Below, piece by piece: positions 9,694 through 18,508 of a DNA stretch of 64,000 bases; the stretch's first letter is position 1; each line of letters opens with the position of its first letter. Under the pieces are notes generated by a model that saw only the letters and a program-made list of their open reading frames with translations, did no database searches and was not told the origin of the DNA. The DNA lies in contig CABHPA010000025.1 in the NCBI GenBank assembly GCA_902168245.1, positions 43,467-107,466 of the forward strand. The letters run 5' to 3'. The position numbers were made by a program, and so were the translations under genes. This DNA is from Candidatus Melainabacteria bacterium (GTDB lineage Bacteria > Cyanobacteriota > Vampirovibrionia > Vampirovibrionales > Vampirovibrionaceae).

Positions 9694-9721
9694 AAACCCG
9701 ATGCTGCCCGGCATCGGGTTT
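9694..9721. terminator. Hairpin, probable terminator after the glycine-rich gene
   Basis: An 11-bp perfect stem (AAACCCGATGC at 9694-9704, GCATCGGGTTT at 9711-9721) with a six-base loop lies between the glycine-rich gene and pyrB. The T-tract is short, so termination strength is uncertain. The rest of the 414-base gap (9549-9962) has no gene I can support. Confidence 0.6.
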
Positions 9722-9933
9722 CCCGTTGTGTGGATGTTTTTGGCCGGACATTTGCGTTGCATAACTTTAGAAAGGGCTTTGCAAGGCGTTTTTTTCTGGG
9801 AGAATAAAAACTAATATCCTTTAACACTGATTCGGCGAGGTCAGCAAGGATACGCACAAAACGGCCTGTACGGCGCTTCCCTGTCCATACTCAGGGGCCG
9901 CTTCGCAAAAGCCGGTTTATCAAACATACGAAC

Positions 9934-9955
9934 CCTCCTCGCCAAAAACAGGAGG
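9934..9955 (+). promoter_or_regulatory. Hairpin that would sequester the pyrB Shine-Dalgarno
   Basis: CCTCCT at 9934-9939 can pair with AGGAGG at 9950-9955, which is the Shine-Dalgarno of pyrB, and a T7 run follows directly. The structure could mask the ribosome-binding site or act as a terminator, a plausible place for pyrimidine control. The short stem makes this tentative. Confidence 0.45.
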
Positions 9956-9962
9956 TTTTTTT

Positions 9963-10985
9963 ATGGCAAGTCATCCCCCGTTACCCGGCAGTGGGGCCTG
10001 GAACCGGCGACATGTGATCGACTCCGCATCGTTAACGCTTGATGAAGTGGAAGAAGTCTTGCGCACGGCCAAGTCCTTTTCGCATATCCTGAGCCGCCCG
10101 GTCAAAAAGATCCCCACGTTGCGCGGTAAGGTGGTGGTCAACATGTTCTACGAGAACTCCACCCGCACCCGCACCAGTTTTGAACTGGCCGCCCAGTACC
10201 TGAGCGCGGACGCCATCAACTTTTCCGTGTCCACTTCCTCGGTTAAAAAAGGGGAATCCCTGATTGACACCGCCGAAACCCTGGCCGCCATGGGCACCGA
10301 TGCGGTGGTCATCCGGCATGCCAGTTCCGGGGTTTGCCAGCAATTGGTCAATTACTTTGGCGATCGCATCTGCGTGTTGAACGCGGGCGACGGATACCAC
10401 GATCATCCCACCCAAGGATTGCTGGACTTGTTTAGCTTAAAAGAACGCCTGGATGATATTTCCGGCAAAAAAATCGTGATTGTGGGCGATATTCTGCACA
10501 GCCGGGTGGCGCGCAGCAATATTCACCTGCTAAAGTTGTTTGGCGCCAACGTGCATTTGGTGGCCCCTTCCACGTTGCTGCCCATGCAGATTGAGGCATT
10601 GGGTTGCAAGGCGCACACCAATATTGAAGAAGCCCTGCAAGATGCGGACGTGGTGATGTGCCTGCGGATGCAGATGGAGCGTCAGCGGGCCGGGCTGATT
10701 CCTGCTATGCGCGAATACATCCGTTTTTACTCCATTACGCACGAGCGCCTGCAAAAATTCTGCAAGCCGGATGTGCTGGTCATGCACCCCGGCCCCATGA
10801 ACCGGGGCGTGGAAATTGCCAGCGACGTGGCTGACAACAAGGAAATTTCCCTGATAACCAACCAGGTGACCAGTGGCGTCGCCATTCGCATGGCGCTGTT
10901 GTACCTGTGTTTGAGTACCCCCGCCGAACGTTCCGGGCTGGAGCGTTTTCAGGCCGACCTGAACGAAAGGATGGCTGCCGTATGA
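9963..10985 (+). CDS. pyrB: Aspartate carbamoyltransferase catalytic subunit
   Basis: This 340-residue enzyme forms N-carbamoyl-aspartate from carbamoyl phosphate and aspartate, the committed step of de novo pyrimidine synthesis. The carbamoyl-phosphate-binding motif STRTRTSFE starts at residue 66, HDHPTQ lies in the middle and HPGPMNRGVE near the end, all diagnostic for PyrB. Length matches the type without a regulatory subunit. An excellent Shine-Dalgarno (AGGAGG) lies seven bases before the ATG. The stop overlaps the start of pyrC (ATGA), so the two consecutive pathway steps are translationally coupled. Confidence 0.97.
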   Translation: MASHPPLPGSGAWNRRHVIDSASLTLDEVEEVLRTAKSFSHILSRPVKKIPTLRGKVVVNMFYENSTRTRTSFELAAQYLSADAINFSVSTSSVKKGESLIDTAETLAAMGTDAVVIRHASSGVCQQLVNYFGDRICVLNAGDGYHDHPTQGLLDLFSLKERLDDISGKKIVIVGDILHSRVARSNIHLLKLFGANVHLVAPSTLLPMQIEALGCKAHTNIEEALQDADVVMCLRMQMERQRAGLIPAMREYIRFYSITHERLQKFCKPDVLVMHPGPMNRGVEIASDVADNKEISLITNQVTSGVAIRMALLYLCLSTPAERSGLERFQADLNERMAAV

Positions 10986-12298
10986 AAACTCTGTTAAAAG
11001 GCGGGCGGGTCATTAATCCCGCCACCAACCTGGATGCCGTGATGGATGTGCTGATTGAGGATAATCTCGTTGCGGCCATCGAAACAAACATTCCTGCCGC
11101 GCAGGCGGATGAAGTACTGGAATTGAGCGCGGGATACTGGGTGGTTCCCGGCCTGGTGGATGTGCATGTGCATTTCCGCGATCCGGGCAACCCGGATAAA
11201 GAAACCACATTGACCGGCGCTGCGGCGGCTGTGGCGGGCGGGTTCACCACGGTGTGCGTCATGCCGAATACCTCCCCGGTGATTGATAGCACCCCCATGG
11301 TGCAGTACCTGTTTAATGCGGCCCTGCCTACCGGCATCCAGATTTTTCCGATTGCCGCCGTAACCCGTGGCCTGGAAGGCGAAGAGATGACCCCGATTGG
11401 CACCCTGCTGCAAAACGGTGCGGTGGGCTTTTCCGATGACGGACGTCCGGTTGCCAGCGCCAACATGATGCGCAAGGCGCTGGAATACTCCAAAATGTTT
11501 GACGTGCCGATTGTTTGCCATGCCGAAGATTGCACCCTGTGTGGCAACGGGGTAATGCATGAAGGGTACTACTCCACCCTGCTGGGCCTGCCGGGGATTC
11601 CTTCGGTGGCGGAAAGCGTGATGGTGGCGCGGGATATTGAGCTGGCCCGCTTTACCGGCGGCCGGGTGCATTTCGCCCATATTTCCAGTAAGGAAAGCGT
11701 GGCGCTGATTCGCAAGGCCAAGGCGGAAGGTTTGAACATTACTGCCGAAACCACGCCGCATTACCTGGCGCTGACCGATGCCTGCTGCCAGGGCTATGAT
11801 CCCGACTTTAAAATGAACGGCCCGCTTCGCGCCGAAACGGATCGTCAGGCGCTGATTGCGGCGATTGAAGACGGCACCATTGATGTGATCGCCACCGATC
11901 ATGCGCCGCACACGCCGGATGAGAAATCCATGGCTTTTGATTGCGCCCCCAACGGGGTGGTGGGCTTGGAAACTTCTCTGGGTGTGATGCTGACCCATTT
12001 TTACCATGCCAACCGTTTGCAGCCACTGGATATCATTCGCCTGATGTCCAGTCGCCCGGCGGAAATCTTCAAGCTGAAAGCGTCCGGAAACCTGGCGGTG
12101 GGCCAGCGGGCCGATGTGACGGTGATTGACCCTGAACTGGAATGGAAAGTGAATCCCGCCCAGTTCAAAAGCAAATCCCGCAACACCCCTTTCAAGGGGC
12201 AAACCTTGAAAGGCAAGGCGATTTATACCTTTGCCAACGGGCGTTGCCTGTTTCAGCAGGCGGAAGCGGCTGGTAAGGCGCTTGCCTCCAAGGCGTAA
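10982..12298 (+). CDS. pyrC: Dihydroorotase
   Basis: The 438-residue product catalyses reversible cyclisation of carbamoyl-aspartate to dihydroorotate. Zinc-binding residues are visible in DVHVHFRDPG near residue 56 and in ATDHAPHT near residue 304, a class I dihydroorotase pattern of the amidohydrolase superfamily. The start is the ATG overlapping the pyrB stop; the frame is open further upstream but that would overlap pyrB by 75 bases. It follows PyrB in the pathway and in the operon. Confidence 0.96.
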   Translation: MKTLLKGGRVINPATNLDAVMDVLIEDNLVAAIETNIPAAQADEVLELSAGYWVVPGLVDVHVHFRDPGNPDKETTLTGAAAAVAGGFTTVCVMPNTSPVIDSTPMVQYLFNAALPTGIQIFPIAAVTRGLEGEEMTPIGTLLQNGAVGFSDDGRPVASANMMRKALEYSKMFDVPIVCHAEDCTLCGNGVMHEGYYSTLLGLPGIPSVAESVMVARDIELARFTGGRVHFAHISSKESVALIRKAKAEGLNITAETTPHYLALTDACCQGYDPDFKMNGPLRAETDRQALIAAIEDGTIDVIATDHAPHTPDEKSMAFDCAPNGVVGLETSLGVMLTHFYHANRLQPLDIIRLMSSRPAEIFKLKASGNLAVGQRADVTVIDPELEWKVNPAQFKSKSRNTPFKGQTLKGKAIYTFANGRCLFQQAEAAGKALASKA

Positions 12299-12338
12299 CC
12301 CCGTTTTTTACATTCAGTTTTCACAAAACAGATTAGAC

Positions 12339-12372
12339 CTCCTCTCGACCGGTTTTTACGGTTTGAGGGGAG
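12339..12372 (+). terminator. Probable terminator of pyrBC
   Basis: CTCCTCTCGACCG (12339-12351) pairs with the segment at 12359-12372 through about 13 base pairs with two G-T pairs and one bulge. TCTTTTG follows. It is 40 bases after the pyrC stop. Confidence 0.5.
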
Positions 12373-12598
12373 ATGTCTTTTGTGAAATGCGTGTTGATTC
12401 CTTACTGTATTTGTAATACCGTGACGGAATTAAACGTTTAATTCAGAAGTGTCAAAAATCCCTAGAAGCTTCTTGATCACCTTAAGATAGTTGAATACCT
12501 TCTGAATACCAGCTTTCCAGGCACACGCACGGTGCGTTCCCTATACTATGGCACATGATGGAACTTTAAGGCACTTTTAAGGAAGGTTGCTCGGTTCA

Positions 12599-12967
12599 AT
12601 GATTTCAAATGCTATGGGTTCTCCTGCGTTTCACGCGCCGGATCTTAAAAAAAAGATCCAGCTTCCGGTGCCTGTAGCCTCTGTTCAGTCGACAGCGGGG
12701 TCGGCCTCATTGAGTCCCGTGTTGCAACGGGATCAGGTGCAATTCTCCGGGGCAGAAAAGAAAGTATCCCGGGGAACCAAGCAAGAGGAAAGGGAAACCA
12801 GGAACCTGAACACCATTATTATGTATGGTGGCGGCGGTTTGGCGGTGGGGTGTCTGTTGGGAACGGTGGCGCCCGGTATTGGCAACTTTGCCGGTAGCAT
12901 CGCCGGGGCGCTTGTGGGCTTGGTATGGGCGGCCATTAAGATTGGTCGACGTGAAAAAAACGGATAA
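12599..12967 (+). CDS. Small membrane protein with VQFSG N-terminal motif
   Basis: The 122-residue protein has a Pro/Ser-rich N-terminal half containing VQFSGAEKK, then a C-terminal hydrophobic Gly/Ala stretch (residues about 80-115) that would make one or two membrane spans, ending in basic residues. The upstream GGAAGG lies 12 bases before the ATG. A similar hydrophobic-x-Phe-x-Gly motif (ISFKG) occurs near the N-terminus of the next gene, so the two may belong to one lineage-specific protein group. I do not recognise a named family. Confidence 0.6.
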   Translation: MISNAMGSPAFHAPDLKKKIQLPVPVASVQSTAGSASLSPVLQRDQVQFSGAEKKVSRGTKQEERETRNLNTIIMYGGGGLAVGCLLGTVAPGIGNFAGSIAGALVGLVWAAIKIGRREKNG

Positions 12968-13301
12968 ACGTGATACAAAAGAAGGTAATTACCTCGTAAT
13001 CTCGATTTTATGCGCTGGGTATTGAAGGCTGCTGTTGGCAGCAATAACCCATTGCCTCTTGAAATAGCGAAAAGGCTAAAAAAACAGGAACTCTCATGAC
13101 GCTATTTACGCTCAGTCGTATCCCGACCAGGAACTGGTTATGGTTGCTAGTCAAAAGGCCGCCTGCTTAGCATGACTTTTCGCATGAAAGAATAAAACTT
13201 TACCATTCCGGCGGTCTTCAGCAATTTGAGGTGTCCGCCGGATTTCGTTTATACAACGTCTGTCCGCTCTAGTACCACAAATAGGAAGTCTCGATTTTAC
13301 C
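12968..13301. other. Intergenic region without recognised gene
   Basis: This 334-base gap holds no reading frame with a credible start. There is a small hairpin (GCTGC-loop-GCAGC, about 13028-13042) but no T-tract. The promoter of the next gene is presumably here; AGGAAG at 13283-13288 is its likely Shine-Dalgarno. Confidence 0.4.
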
Positions 13302-14771
13302 GTGTCCTCCCCTATCTCATTCAAAGGTTCTCCCGCCGTAGAGCTGCTGAAAAGAGCGCAGCCCGTCCAACGAGGGCTGGGACATCTTATCCTGGCGAAG
13401 GAAGGGGCAAATGGCAGGTCTCATATGACCTGCCTTCAGGATACCCTGGTGGCTCTGCTGCCTCGCGCCATGATTTCCAGAACCCAGGCGGAAGGGGTTG
13501 AGGTCGGCTTTCTGGAGGTACTGGAATCCCTCCTGATTTATTACTCCGTGCCGATGCTGGGCGGGCCTGTTTTCAAGCACATCATGGGCCGGATTGGTTG
13601 CAAGAATTTTGATGTGAAAGACCTGACCCGTCCGTTGGCGGAGTTGAGCCATCTGCCGGAAGGGCAAATGAAGCACTTGCTGCCCGCAAAAGGCGCGCTG
13701 ATTCTTTCGGCCCTGACGCTCACCGGCATTGGCGGCGAGTACCTGATTAATTACACCAAGAACCTGATGACCGCCCATTGCTTTAATATGGATCAGTTCA
13801 GCCAGATTGCGAACCTGTCCGGCGGCCAAATGCAGTCTCCCCCTCAGGAAAGCGAAGTGGTGAAAAAGTCTTGGAAGCGTGTCTATCAAACGTTGGGCGC
13901 ATGTGCCGGGCTTCTGGGCAGCGCTTTGGCGTTGGCGCGGTTTGGGCATAAACTTCCCGATTGGGTGCTGAAGGGGCCAATTCGAGACGGTGTGAAAACC
14001 TTTGACTTTAACTTTAAAAACGGGGCGTTTGGTCTCACCAAAAACCAGATGGCTGCCTACATGGCCTTGTCAGTTCCGGCTTACCTGGATTCGGCCAGGG
14101 ACAGCCTGGAAAAATGGGAGTCCGCTTCCCGCCTGGTGCTGGTATTGCCCTATTTACTTGCCGGGCAGGACTGGCTGGAAAAACTGATTCGGGAGAAATT
14201 CCCGGCCATTACCGGGAATGCCGGGAATGGACGCTTGTATGTGAAGAATCTGGATGTGCTGGCCAAGGAAAAAATTCAGGAAGTGGCTGGCCGCATGAAC
14301 GTGCATTTACCGGAAAACATGGCCTACTGGTCGAGCGCCCAGTATAAGGAAGTGCTGGACATGGCGGCCAAGGAGTTCCGGGTGCCGTTAGGCTCCAAAA
14401 TAGCCCATGTTTTAATTCCTCTGGGCATTGGCGTATTTGGAACCGGCTTTGGGGTGGGCTTGGTGAACCAGTATTGGACTAAACGGCGCTTTGAGCAGCA
14501 GCTTCGCCAAAATAAGCAGCAATTGGCCGAGAATCGTTCACAGACCGCCGGGGAACCGTTCAAACCCGTTGGCTCCCCAGTCGCCCAGACTGATTCCCCG
14601 TTTCAAAATGCAGTGGCTACGGGGTTGCCTGCTGCTGGTCTCATGAAGGGGCAATCGCCTGTGGTGACCCCAAGCCCGTTTTTTAGGCCGGTTTTTCATT
14701 CTATGGGCTATCCGCCCAATCTGCCTGCTTCCAGTCCAGCCGTCAATCAGCAAAAGGTTTATGTTAGCTAG
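13302..14771 (+). CDS. Large protein with ISFKG N-terminus and hydrophobic segments, unknown function
   Basis: The frame starts at GTG 13302 (MSSPISFKGS), with AGGAAG 13 bases upstream. The 489-residue protein has several moderately hydrophobic helices in its centre (for example residues 130-150, 190-210, 365-385) and a C-terminal Pro/Ser/Gln-rich tail, probably disordered. The N-terminal ISFKG echoes VQFSG in the preceding gene. I know of no defined domain here. It may be a lineage-specific membrane or cell-surface protein. Confidence 0.65.
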   Translation: MSSPISFKGSPAVELLKRAQPVQRGLGHLILAKEGANGRSHMTCLQDTLVALLPRAMISRTQAEGVEVGFLEVLESLLIYYSVPMLGGPVFKHIMGRIGCKNFDVKDLTRPLAELSHLPEGQMKHLLPAKGALILSALTLTGIGGEYLINYTKNLMTAHCFNMDQFSQIANLSGGQMQSPPQESEVVKKSWKRVYQTLGACAGLLGSALALARFGHKLPDWVLKGPIRDGVKTFDFNFKNGAFGLTKNQMAAYMALSVPAYLDSARDSLEKWESASRLVLVLPYLLAGQDWLEKLIREKFPAITGNAGNGRLYVKNLDVLAKEKIQEVAGRMNVHLPENMAYWSSAQYKEVLDMAAKEFRVPLGSKIAHVLIPLGIGVFGTGFGVGLVNQYWTKRRFEQQLRQNKQQLAENRSQTAGEPFKPVGSPVAQTDSPFQNAVATGLPAAGLMKGQSPVVTPSPFFRPVFHSMGYPPNLPASSPAVNQQKVYVS

Positions 14772-14959
14772 GCTGCCGTTTGATGCACAGAAGGCCAATG
14801 GGGGCAGCCATGGGGAATACTAAAAGCAAAGACGCCTCGCGGTAAAACGGAATCTACATCCTGATTGGCCTGGGTGATTCCCGTCCCCTGTGAAAATAGC
14901 AGGCGTGAGCAGGAACTGATCTGGGATTTGGGATGAAAAAGGGCGGTGATTGAGCGGGG

Positions 14960-15316
14960 CTAAGCCATGTTGTCCGGTATAAACTGCTTGATTTCAAGGA
15001 TTTTGCCCGGCCGCTGCGGCAGGCTGAGCAGGAATTCCTCCAGTCTGTCCCCAGGGATGTAGTAATTGTTCAGCCGAATGGAATTGCCCTCATGGTGGGC
15101 TTCCATCATTTTCACAATGTAATGCTTCATGCTGGCCACTTCCCACAGGGAACCCTCCTCGGAACTGGCGGGATGGTCGTGTTTGATGCTGACATAGTTA
15201 AAGCCATCGGGGCTAATGATGAGTTCGCCGCCTTCTTCCATGTCGAAATGGAAATGCTCACCCCGGCGGTGTCGTTGAAAAATATTGATAACCTTGCTGC
15301 TGATATCGTCACTCAT
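14960..15316 (-). CDS. Hypothetical protein (118 aa)
   Basis: A compact soluble protein rich in His, Glu and aromatic residues. The first half has HFHFDMEEGGELIISPDG, which reads like paired beta-strands; the second half is helical. No signal peptide or membrane span is seen. It lies downstream of the minus-strand membrane-protein and cysteine-cluster genes in the same direction and may be in their operon. Function unknown. Confidence 0.65.
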   Translation of the reverse strand: MSDDISSKVINIFQRHRRGEHFHFDMEEGGELIISPDGFNYVSIKHDHPASSEEGSLWEVASMKHYIVKMMEAHHEGNSIRLNNYYIPGDRLEEFLLSLPQRPGKILEIKQFIPDNMA

Positions 15317-15381
15317 GGGGGTGTCGCTCCTTGCGCCTCAATGTCTCTATCTATCATAGCGGATTGGCTGAAAAGATAGGG

Positions 15382-16440
15382 TTAAAAGAAGTCGGCGCCA
15401 AATTCCGTTGGTTGTTTTCCGTGCCGACCCAGGAGATCGTTGAGCCAGATTTTTAGATCCAACCCTTCGCTTCTCACTTGGCAATCATACCAAAGGAGCG
15501 TGACGGCGCTAATATGGAATGGCAGGATTAACAGGTTTGCCATGCTGCTGGCAATGTTAATGACGCTTTGAATGTGCATGGGAATGTAATGTTGCTGGTT
15601 CAAGCCCAGCCGGGCCATTTCCAAAGCGGCCCACACCCAGACTGGGCTTAGCAGCACGGTGGTTAAAACGGCCGAGAAACAGAACAGGGCCAGGGCGAAT
15701 GGGATTAGTCGGGGCAGATGACTGAGCAGCAAGCGGTAAGCCTGGAGAATGGCTGACGTCCAGGCTGTTTTCGGTCGTGGGGCTGTGGATACCGCCAGCA
15801 GGGGAAATGTGAAAAAGAAGCCCTGCAACGTGGCCAGACCAATCATCAGGGACAGGATGACGAAGCCGATGGCCAGCAGGAAGAAAAACATCATGATGCC
15901 TGACCCCATTGCCTGCATTCCCCCGCTGGAGAGGCTAATGGCGCCAATAACCGTGGTAGATAGGGTGATTCCCAGAAACAGGATCGTAAAATCCGCCGCA
16001 ATCATCAACACTGCGCAGAAGCTGAGCAATAAGACCAAGCCACAAAGCGGAAGCCAGTTTTTGCCGGTATATTGCCAGCATTCGCGCAGGGAGAGCGGTG
16101 CATCTTGGGTAATGGCGGAATAATAGAACCGACTTAAAGTACAGCAACTTAACGCCCACAGAAACAAGGACGGAATGGCGATGGCGGCTCCCAGTATGGC
16201 CGTAAGCTGATCGCTTGCCAGGGCGTCTCCGGTGGTCGGGGTCAGGAACGTTCGGTTGGATAGGCTGGCAATCAGCAGGTGAAAGACCATCAGCAGCAGG
16301 GTAGGGGCTAATACAACCACTAAGCTGCTTTTCAGGTTAATGACCAGCAGGTTCCACGCCTGGCTGATAAGGTTCAGGATGCCCTGAGCCGGGTAGATGA
16401 CTCTGTTGGTGGATGTGGCGCTGCTGAATGCCGGACTCAC
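15382..16440 (-). CDS. Polytopic membrane protein, unknown function
   Basis: About seven or eight hydrophobic helices and few charged loops make this an integral membrane protein of 352 residues. The layout, with long Ala/Leu-rich helices and an early YPAQGILNLISQAWNLL segment, resembles the glycerophosphodiesterase-type or DUF975-like membrane domains, but I cannot assign it. I chose GTG at 16440 because it overlaps the stop of the upstream gene as GTGA. A longer frame to 16596 would lie on top of the upstream gene and encodes low-complexity sequence. Co-transcribed with the cysteine-cluster gene. Confidence 0.75.
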   Translation of the reverse strand: MSPAFSSATSTNRVIYPAQGILNLISQAWNLLVINLKSSLVVVLAPTLLLMVFHLLIASLSNRTFLTPTTGDALASDQLTAILGAAIAIPSLFLWALSCCTLSRFYYSAITQDAPLSLRECWQYTGKNWLPLCGLVLLLSFCAVLMIAADFTILFLGITLSTTVIGAISLSSGGMQAMGSGIMMFFFLLAIGFVILSLMIGLATLQGFFFTFPLLAVSTAPRPKTAWTSAILQAYRLLLSHLPRLIPFALALFCFSAVLTTVLLSPVWVWAALEMARLGLNQQHYIPMHIQSVINIASSMANLLILPFHISAVTLLWYDCQVRSEGLDLKIWLNDLLGRHGKQPTEFGADFF

Positions 16441-16904
16441 GGCTGTGGTGGCCCGGGAAGATGGCGGGGTTGTTTTTGTTGGGCCAGGTTGCGAAGAACG
16501 TCCTGAAAGTTTTGTAGTAGCCGGAATTGGTAACCGCAGCCTTCTGCCAATTTTCCGCCCATCAGCAAGGAGTGTTCCGATGGGTATTTGCGACAAAAGG
16601 ATGGACGATCCTGGTAAATGCCGCAGTTATTGTCCGATTGCAGATGGATGCACTTAAAGCGCAGGCCGTTCTCGTCACGCTCTTGCAGCAGCGGTTTGAA
16701 GTACTCGTATTCCGGGTTTTGGGCTTTAATATCCTCGAACATGTCGATGCTGTCGATGGTTTGTTGGCCGTAAACCAGGTAAATATTGGTGCAGCACTTG
16801 CCGCACTGGTTGCAGGAGCCGGTACGCTCATAGTATTGACCCTGGACTGGCCCGGATTGCCTGACTTCCTCCGGGTTGAGGAAGGATTTTACAATTTCCA
16901 GCAT
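16437..16904 (-). CDS. YkgJ-type cysteine cluster protein
   Basis: The 155-residue protein carries CNQCGKCC near residues 31-38, then C-x-H (FKCIHL), a further Cys (NNCGIYQDRPSFCRKYP) and a late Cys. This spacing is the signature of the YkgJ/CxxCxxCC family, thought to bind zinc or iron-sulfur through conserved cysteines. The biochemical role of the family is not settled. Its stop overlaps the start of the membrane-protein gene, suggesting an operon. Confidence 0.88.
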   Translation of the reverse strand: MLEIVKSFLNPEEVRQSGPVQGQYYERTGSCNQCGKCCTNIYLVYGQQTIDSIDMFEDIKAQNPEYEYFKPLLQERDENGLRFKCIHLQSDNNCGIYQDRPSFCRKYPSEHSLLMGGKLAEGCGYQFRLLQNFQDVLRNLAQQKQPRHLPGPPQP

Positions 16905-17046
16905 GCTTGTATTTTACCTTTTTTGTGGTCCTTGTGCTGAAGTAGGTTATACAGCTCGCTTACATTACCTGTGGGGTTTAAAGCTCTACTGGGAGCTGGG
17001 TGTTTTGGAGGGGCCGTGAAGCGATTGGTTCAGATTGAAAGGTTGC

Positions 17047-17075
17047 TTGCCTCCAGATTTTTTTCCGGCTAAAAT
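17047..17075 (+). promoter_or_regulatory. Original host promoter of tRNA-Pro, now stranded at attL
   Basis: TTGCCT (17047-17052) and TAAAAT (17070-17075) are 17 bases apart, a good sigma-70-type promoter. Transcription should start near 17082, 14 bases before the first base of the tRNA-Pro sequence. Since the prophage now separates this promoter from the tRNA 3' half, it can only make a truncated hybrid transcript. Confidence 0.65.
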
Positions 17076-17093
17076 GGCAATCTAAATTATACA

Positions 17094-17137
17094 GTCGGGC
17101 CGTAGCGCAGCTTGGTAGCGCACTTCCTTGGGGTGGA
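17094..17137 (+). other. attL, 5' portion of tRNA-Pro(GGG)
   Basis: The 44 bases are identical to the first part of the intact tRNA-Pro at the other prophage end, covering acceptor 5' strand, D-arm and anticodon loop, and stop matching in the 3' strand of the anticodon stem. It cannot form a tRNA here because the 3' half is missing. Confidence 0.95.
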
Positions 17138-17226
17138 CTTTCAATCTATTATTATTTTAAGCTATACTTGCGTTTGAAGCACTCTACTTCGCAACTATTG
17201 TACTAATTTGCGAACATCTTCGCAAA

Positions 17227-17255
17227 AATCATTGGTAATAAACCAGTGATTTTTT
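17227..17255 (+). terminator. Phage terminator just inside attL
   Basis: AATCATTGGT (17227-17236) pairs with ACCAGTGATT (17242-17251), ten pairs with one G-T, followed by a T run to 17255. It would stop readthrough from the stranded host tRNA promoter into the prophage. Confidence 0.8.
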
Positions 17256-17472
17256 AGTTTTTATGGGTTATAGCTGTGTTGTGTTCATAAATCGTACACA
17301 AAGAAGCTTTTACGTGCCTTTTTTGTTGGGTTATGGGTTGAATCTCAGCAATTTACTATGTGTTTTGGATCAGGTGGTATTCTCTGCTTCATTACTCTTA
17401 ACAGAGATATGGGCAAACAATATATTGATGAGTATCATATATAGATGGATTTGAAGGTTGGGGATAGCAACA

Positions 17473-18090
17473 GTGCTAAAAGACATAAAGTGGCCACGAG
17501 AAATCATAATTAGTGCAATAGCTGGTTCTATTGGGACAAGCATAGTTACTGTCTTTATTCAGCCAATACTACAAGGCTTAGGTGATTTATTAGTATGGGC
17601 CAGCACTTATGTCTATAATGGCTTCTTTGATTTTATCTACCGTAATGCGGCATTGGGTTTTAGAGAGCAATCATCATTTATCGCGATGTACTTGCTTTGT
17701 GACATGGTAAACATACCTGTTTTGATTATTTGTGGGTTATATGCCACTTTCTATGTTGAATATCGTTTTAAAGTTAAAATATTTTCTCTACCTGAACAAG
17801 CCCCAGAGAATCCTAAAGCTTATTTTTCTACTCTATTCTTCTATGTAATAATCTTTGCTCTTTCGAATTTAATAATACTATTTCTAATTACGGAAAACTT
17901 CCTTGAAATTAAATTCATAGCATCTTTTCAGCAAGAATTAGCCATTTTATCTCCTAAGATTAGCGACCAAGACATCAAAGAGCTGAAAGCCCAATGGGCA
18001 TCAATGAAAAACTTTAAAGATTATGCAAAAATCAAATTTAAGGTGAGAAACTTAGCAAAAGAAAAGCATGTAGAGCTGCCACCATTGTAA
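17473..18090 (+). CDS. Membrane protein at prophage left end, possible cargo
   Basis: The 205-residue protein (GTG start, GGGGA about eight bases upstream; a TTG at 17458 is the alternative) has three long hydrophobic segments near residues 11-40, 70-95 and 115-140 and a basic, helical C-terminus. It lies at the extreme end of the prophage, isolated from the morphogenesis operon, where lysogeny-expressed cargo genes often sit. Superinfection exclusion is a possibility but nothing in the sequence proves it. No family recognised. Confidence 0.65.
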   Translation: MLKDIKWPREIIISAIAGSIGTSIVTVFIQPILQGLGDLLVWASTYVYNGFFDFIYRNAALGFREQSSFIAMYLLCDMVNIPVLIICGLYATFYVEYRFKVKIFSLPEQAPENPKAYFSTLFFYVIIFALSNLIILFLITENFLEIKFIASFQQELAILSPKISDQDIKELKAQWASMKNFKDYAKIKFKVRNLAKEKHVELPPL

Positions 18091-18209
18091 ACCTCTTCCT
18101 AAATCTTCATCTTCAAGCCATAACCAGTGCCTTCCCCTTGCAATGAGCAGATAATAAGAATATGCAGTGATGCAGAACGCACTTTGACAACTAAATAAGG
18201 AGAATGGTT

Positions 18210-18491
18210 ATGGCAAAAGTCACTCAGCAACTTGAATCTGTGGTGATTGGTTTGGAACATCTGGATCAGGTTGCAGATTTCCTGTGGAAACGTTTACAAG
18301 AGGATGAACGAGAACAGCTTGTAAAGCTCTTTATCAAGCGAGAAACGACAAAGAAGATAGAAGAGTCAGCCAAGCGTGGAAAGCCCATAGAAACCTCTGT
18401 AGAGCAGTTTACGATGGATATTGAGAAAAGGATGTTGAACAAATTAGTGTATCAAGAGGCAAAAGCAAAAATTATGGGAAGAAGCAGATAG
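18210..18491 (+). CDS. Small helical hypothetical protein (93 aa)
   Basis: The start is ATG 18210, seven bases after AAGGAG; an ATG at 18204 is too close to the Shine-Dalgarno. The protein is predicted almost entirely helical and charged (LEHLDQVADFLWKRLQEDE). A strong terminator follows, so it is a single-gene transcription unit. No family recognised; small regulatory or host-interaction protein possible. Confidence 0.65.
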   Translation: MAKVTQQLESVVIGLEHLDQVADFLWKRLQEDEREQLVKLFIKRETTKKIEESAKRGKPIETSVEQFTMDIEKRMLNKLVYQEAKAKIMGRSR

Positions 18492-18508
18492 TATCAAATT
18501 AATACCTG

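Larger units (their letters stand above)
17082..17255 (+). ncRNA. Candidate lysogeny-specific hybrid RNA (tRNA-Pro 5' half plus phage 3' part)
   Basis: The stranded tRNA promoter and a phage terminator at 17227-17255 together would define an RNA of about 170 nt. It would begin with a short leader, contain the 5' half of tRNA-Pro with D-arm and anticodon loop, then an 8-bp hairpin (TTTGCGAA 17207-17214, TTCGCAAA 17219-17226) and the terminator. No reading frame of note lies in it. Existence is inferred from sequence signals alone. Confidence 0.4.

Noticed and set aside
16441..16596. N-terminal extension of the membrane protein gene
   Set aside because: It lies entirely over the cysteine-cluster gene and encodes low-complexity Ser/Thr/Pro; GTG 16440 with GTGA overlap is better.
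17263..17454. 63-aa reading frame right after the attL terminator
   Set aside because: No Shine-Dalgarno, odd composition, and ends just before a better-supported gene; probably chance.
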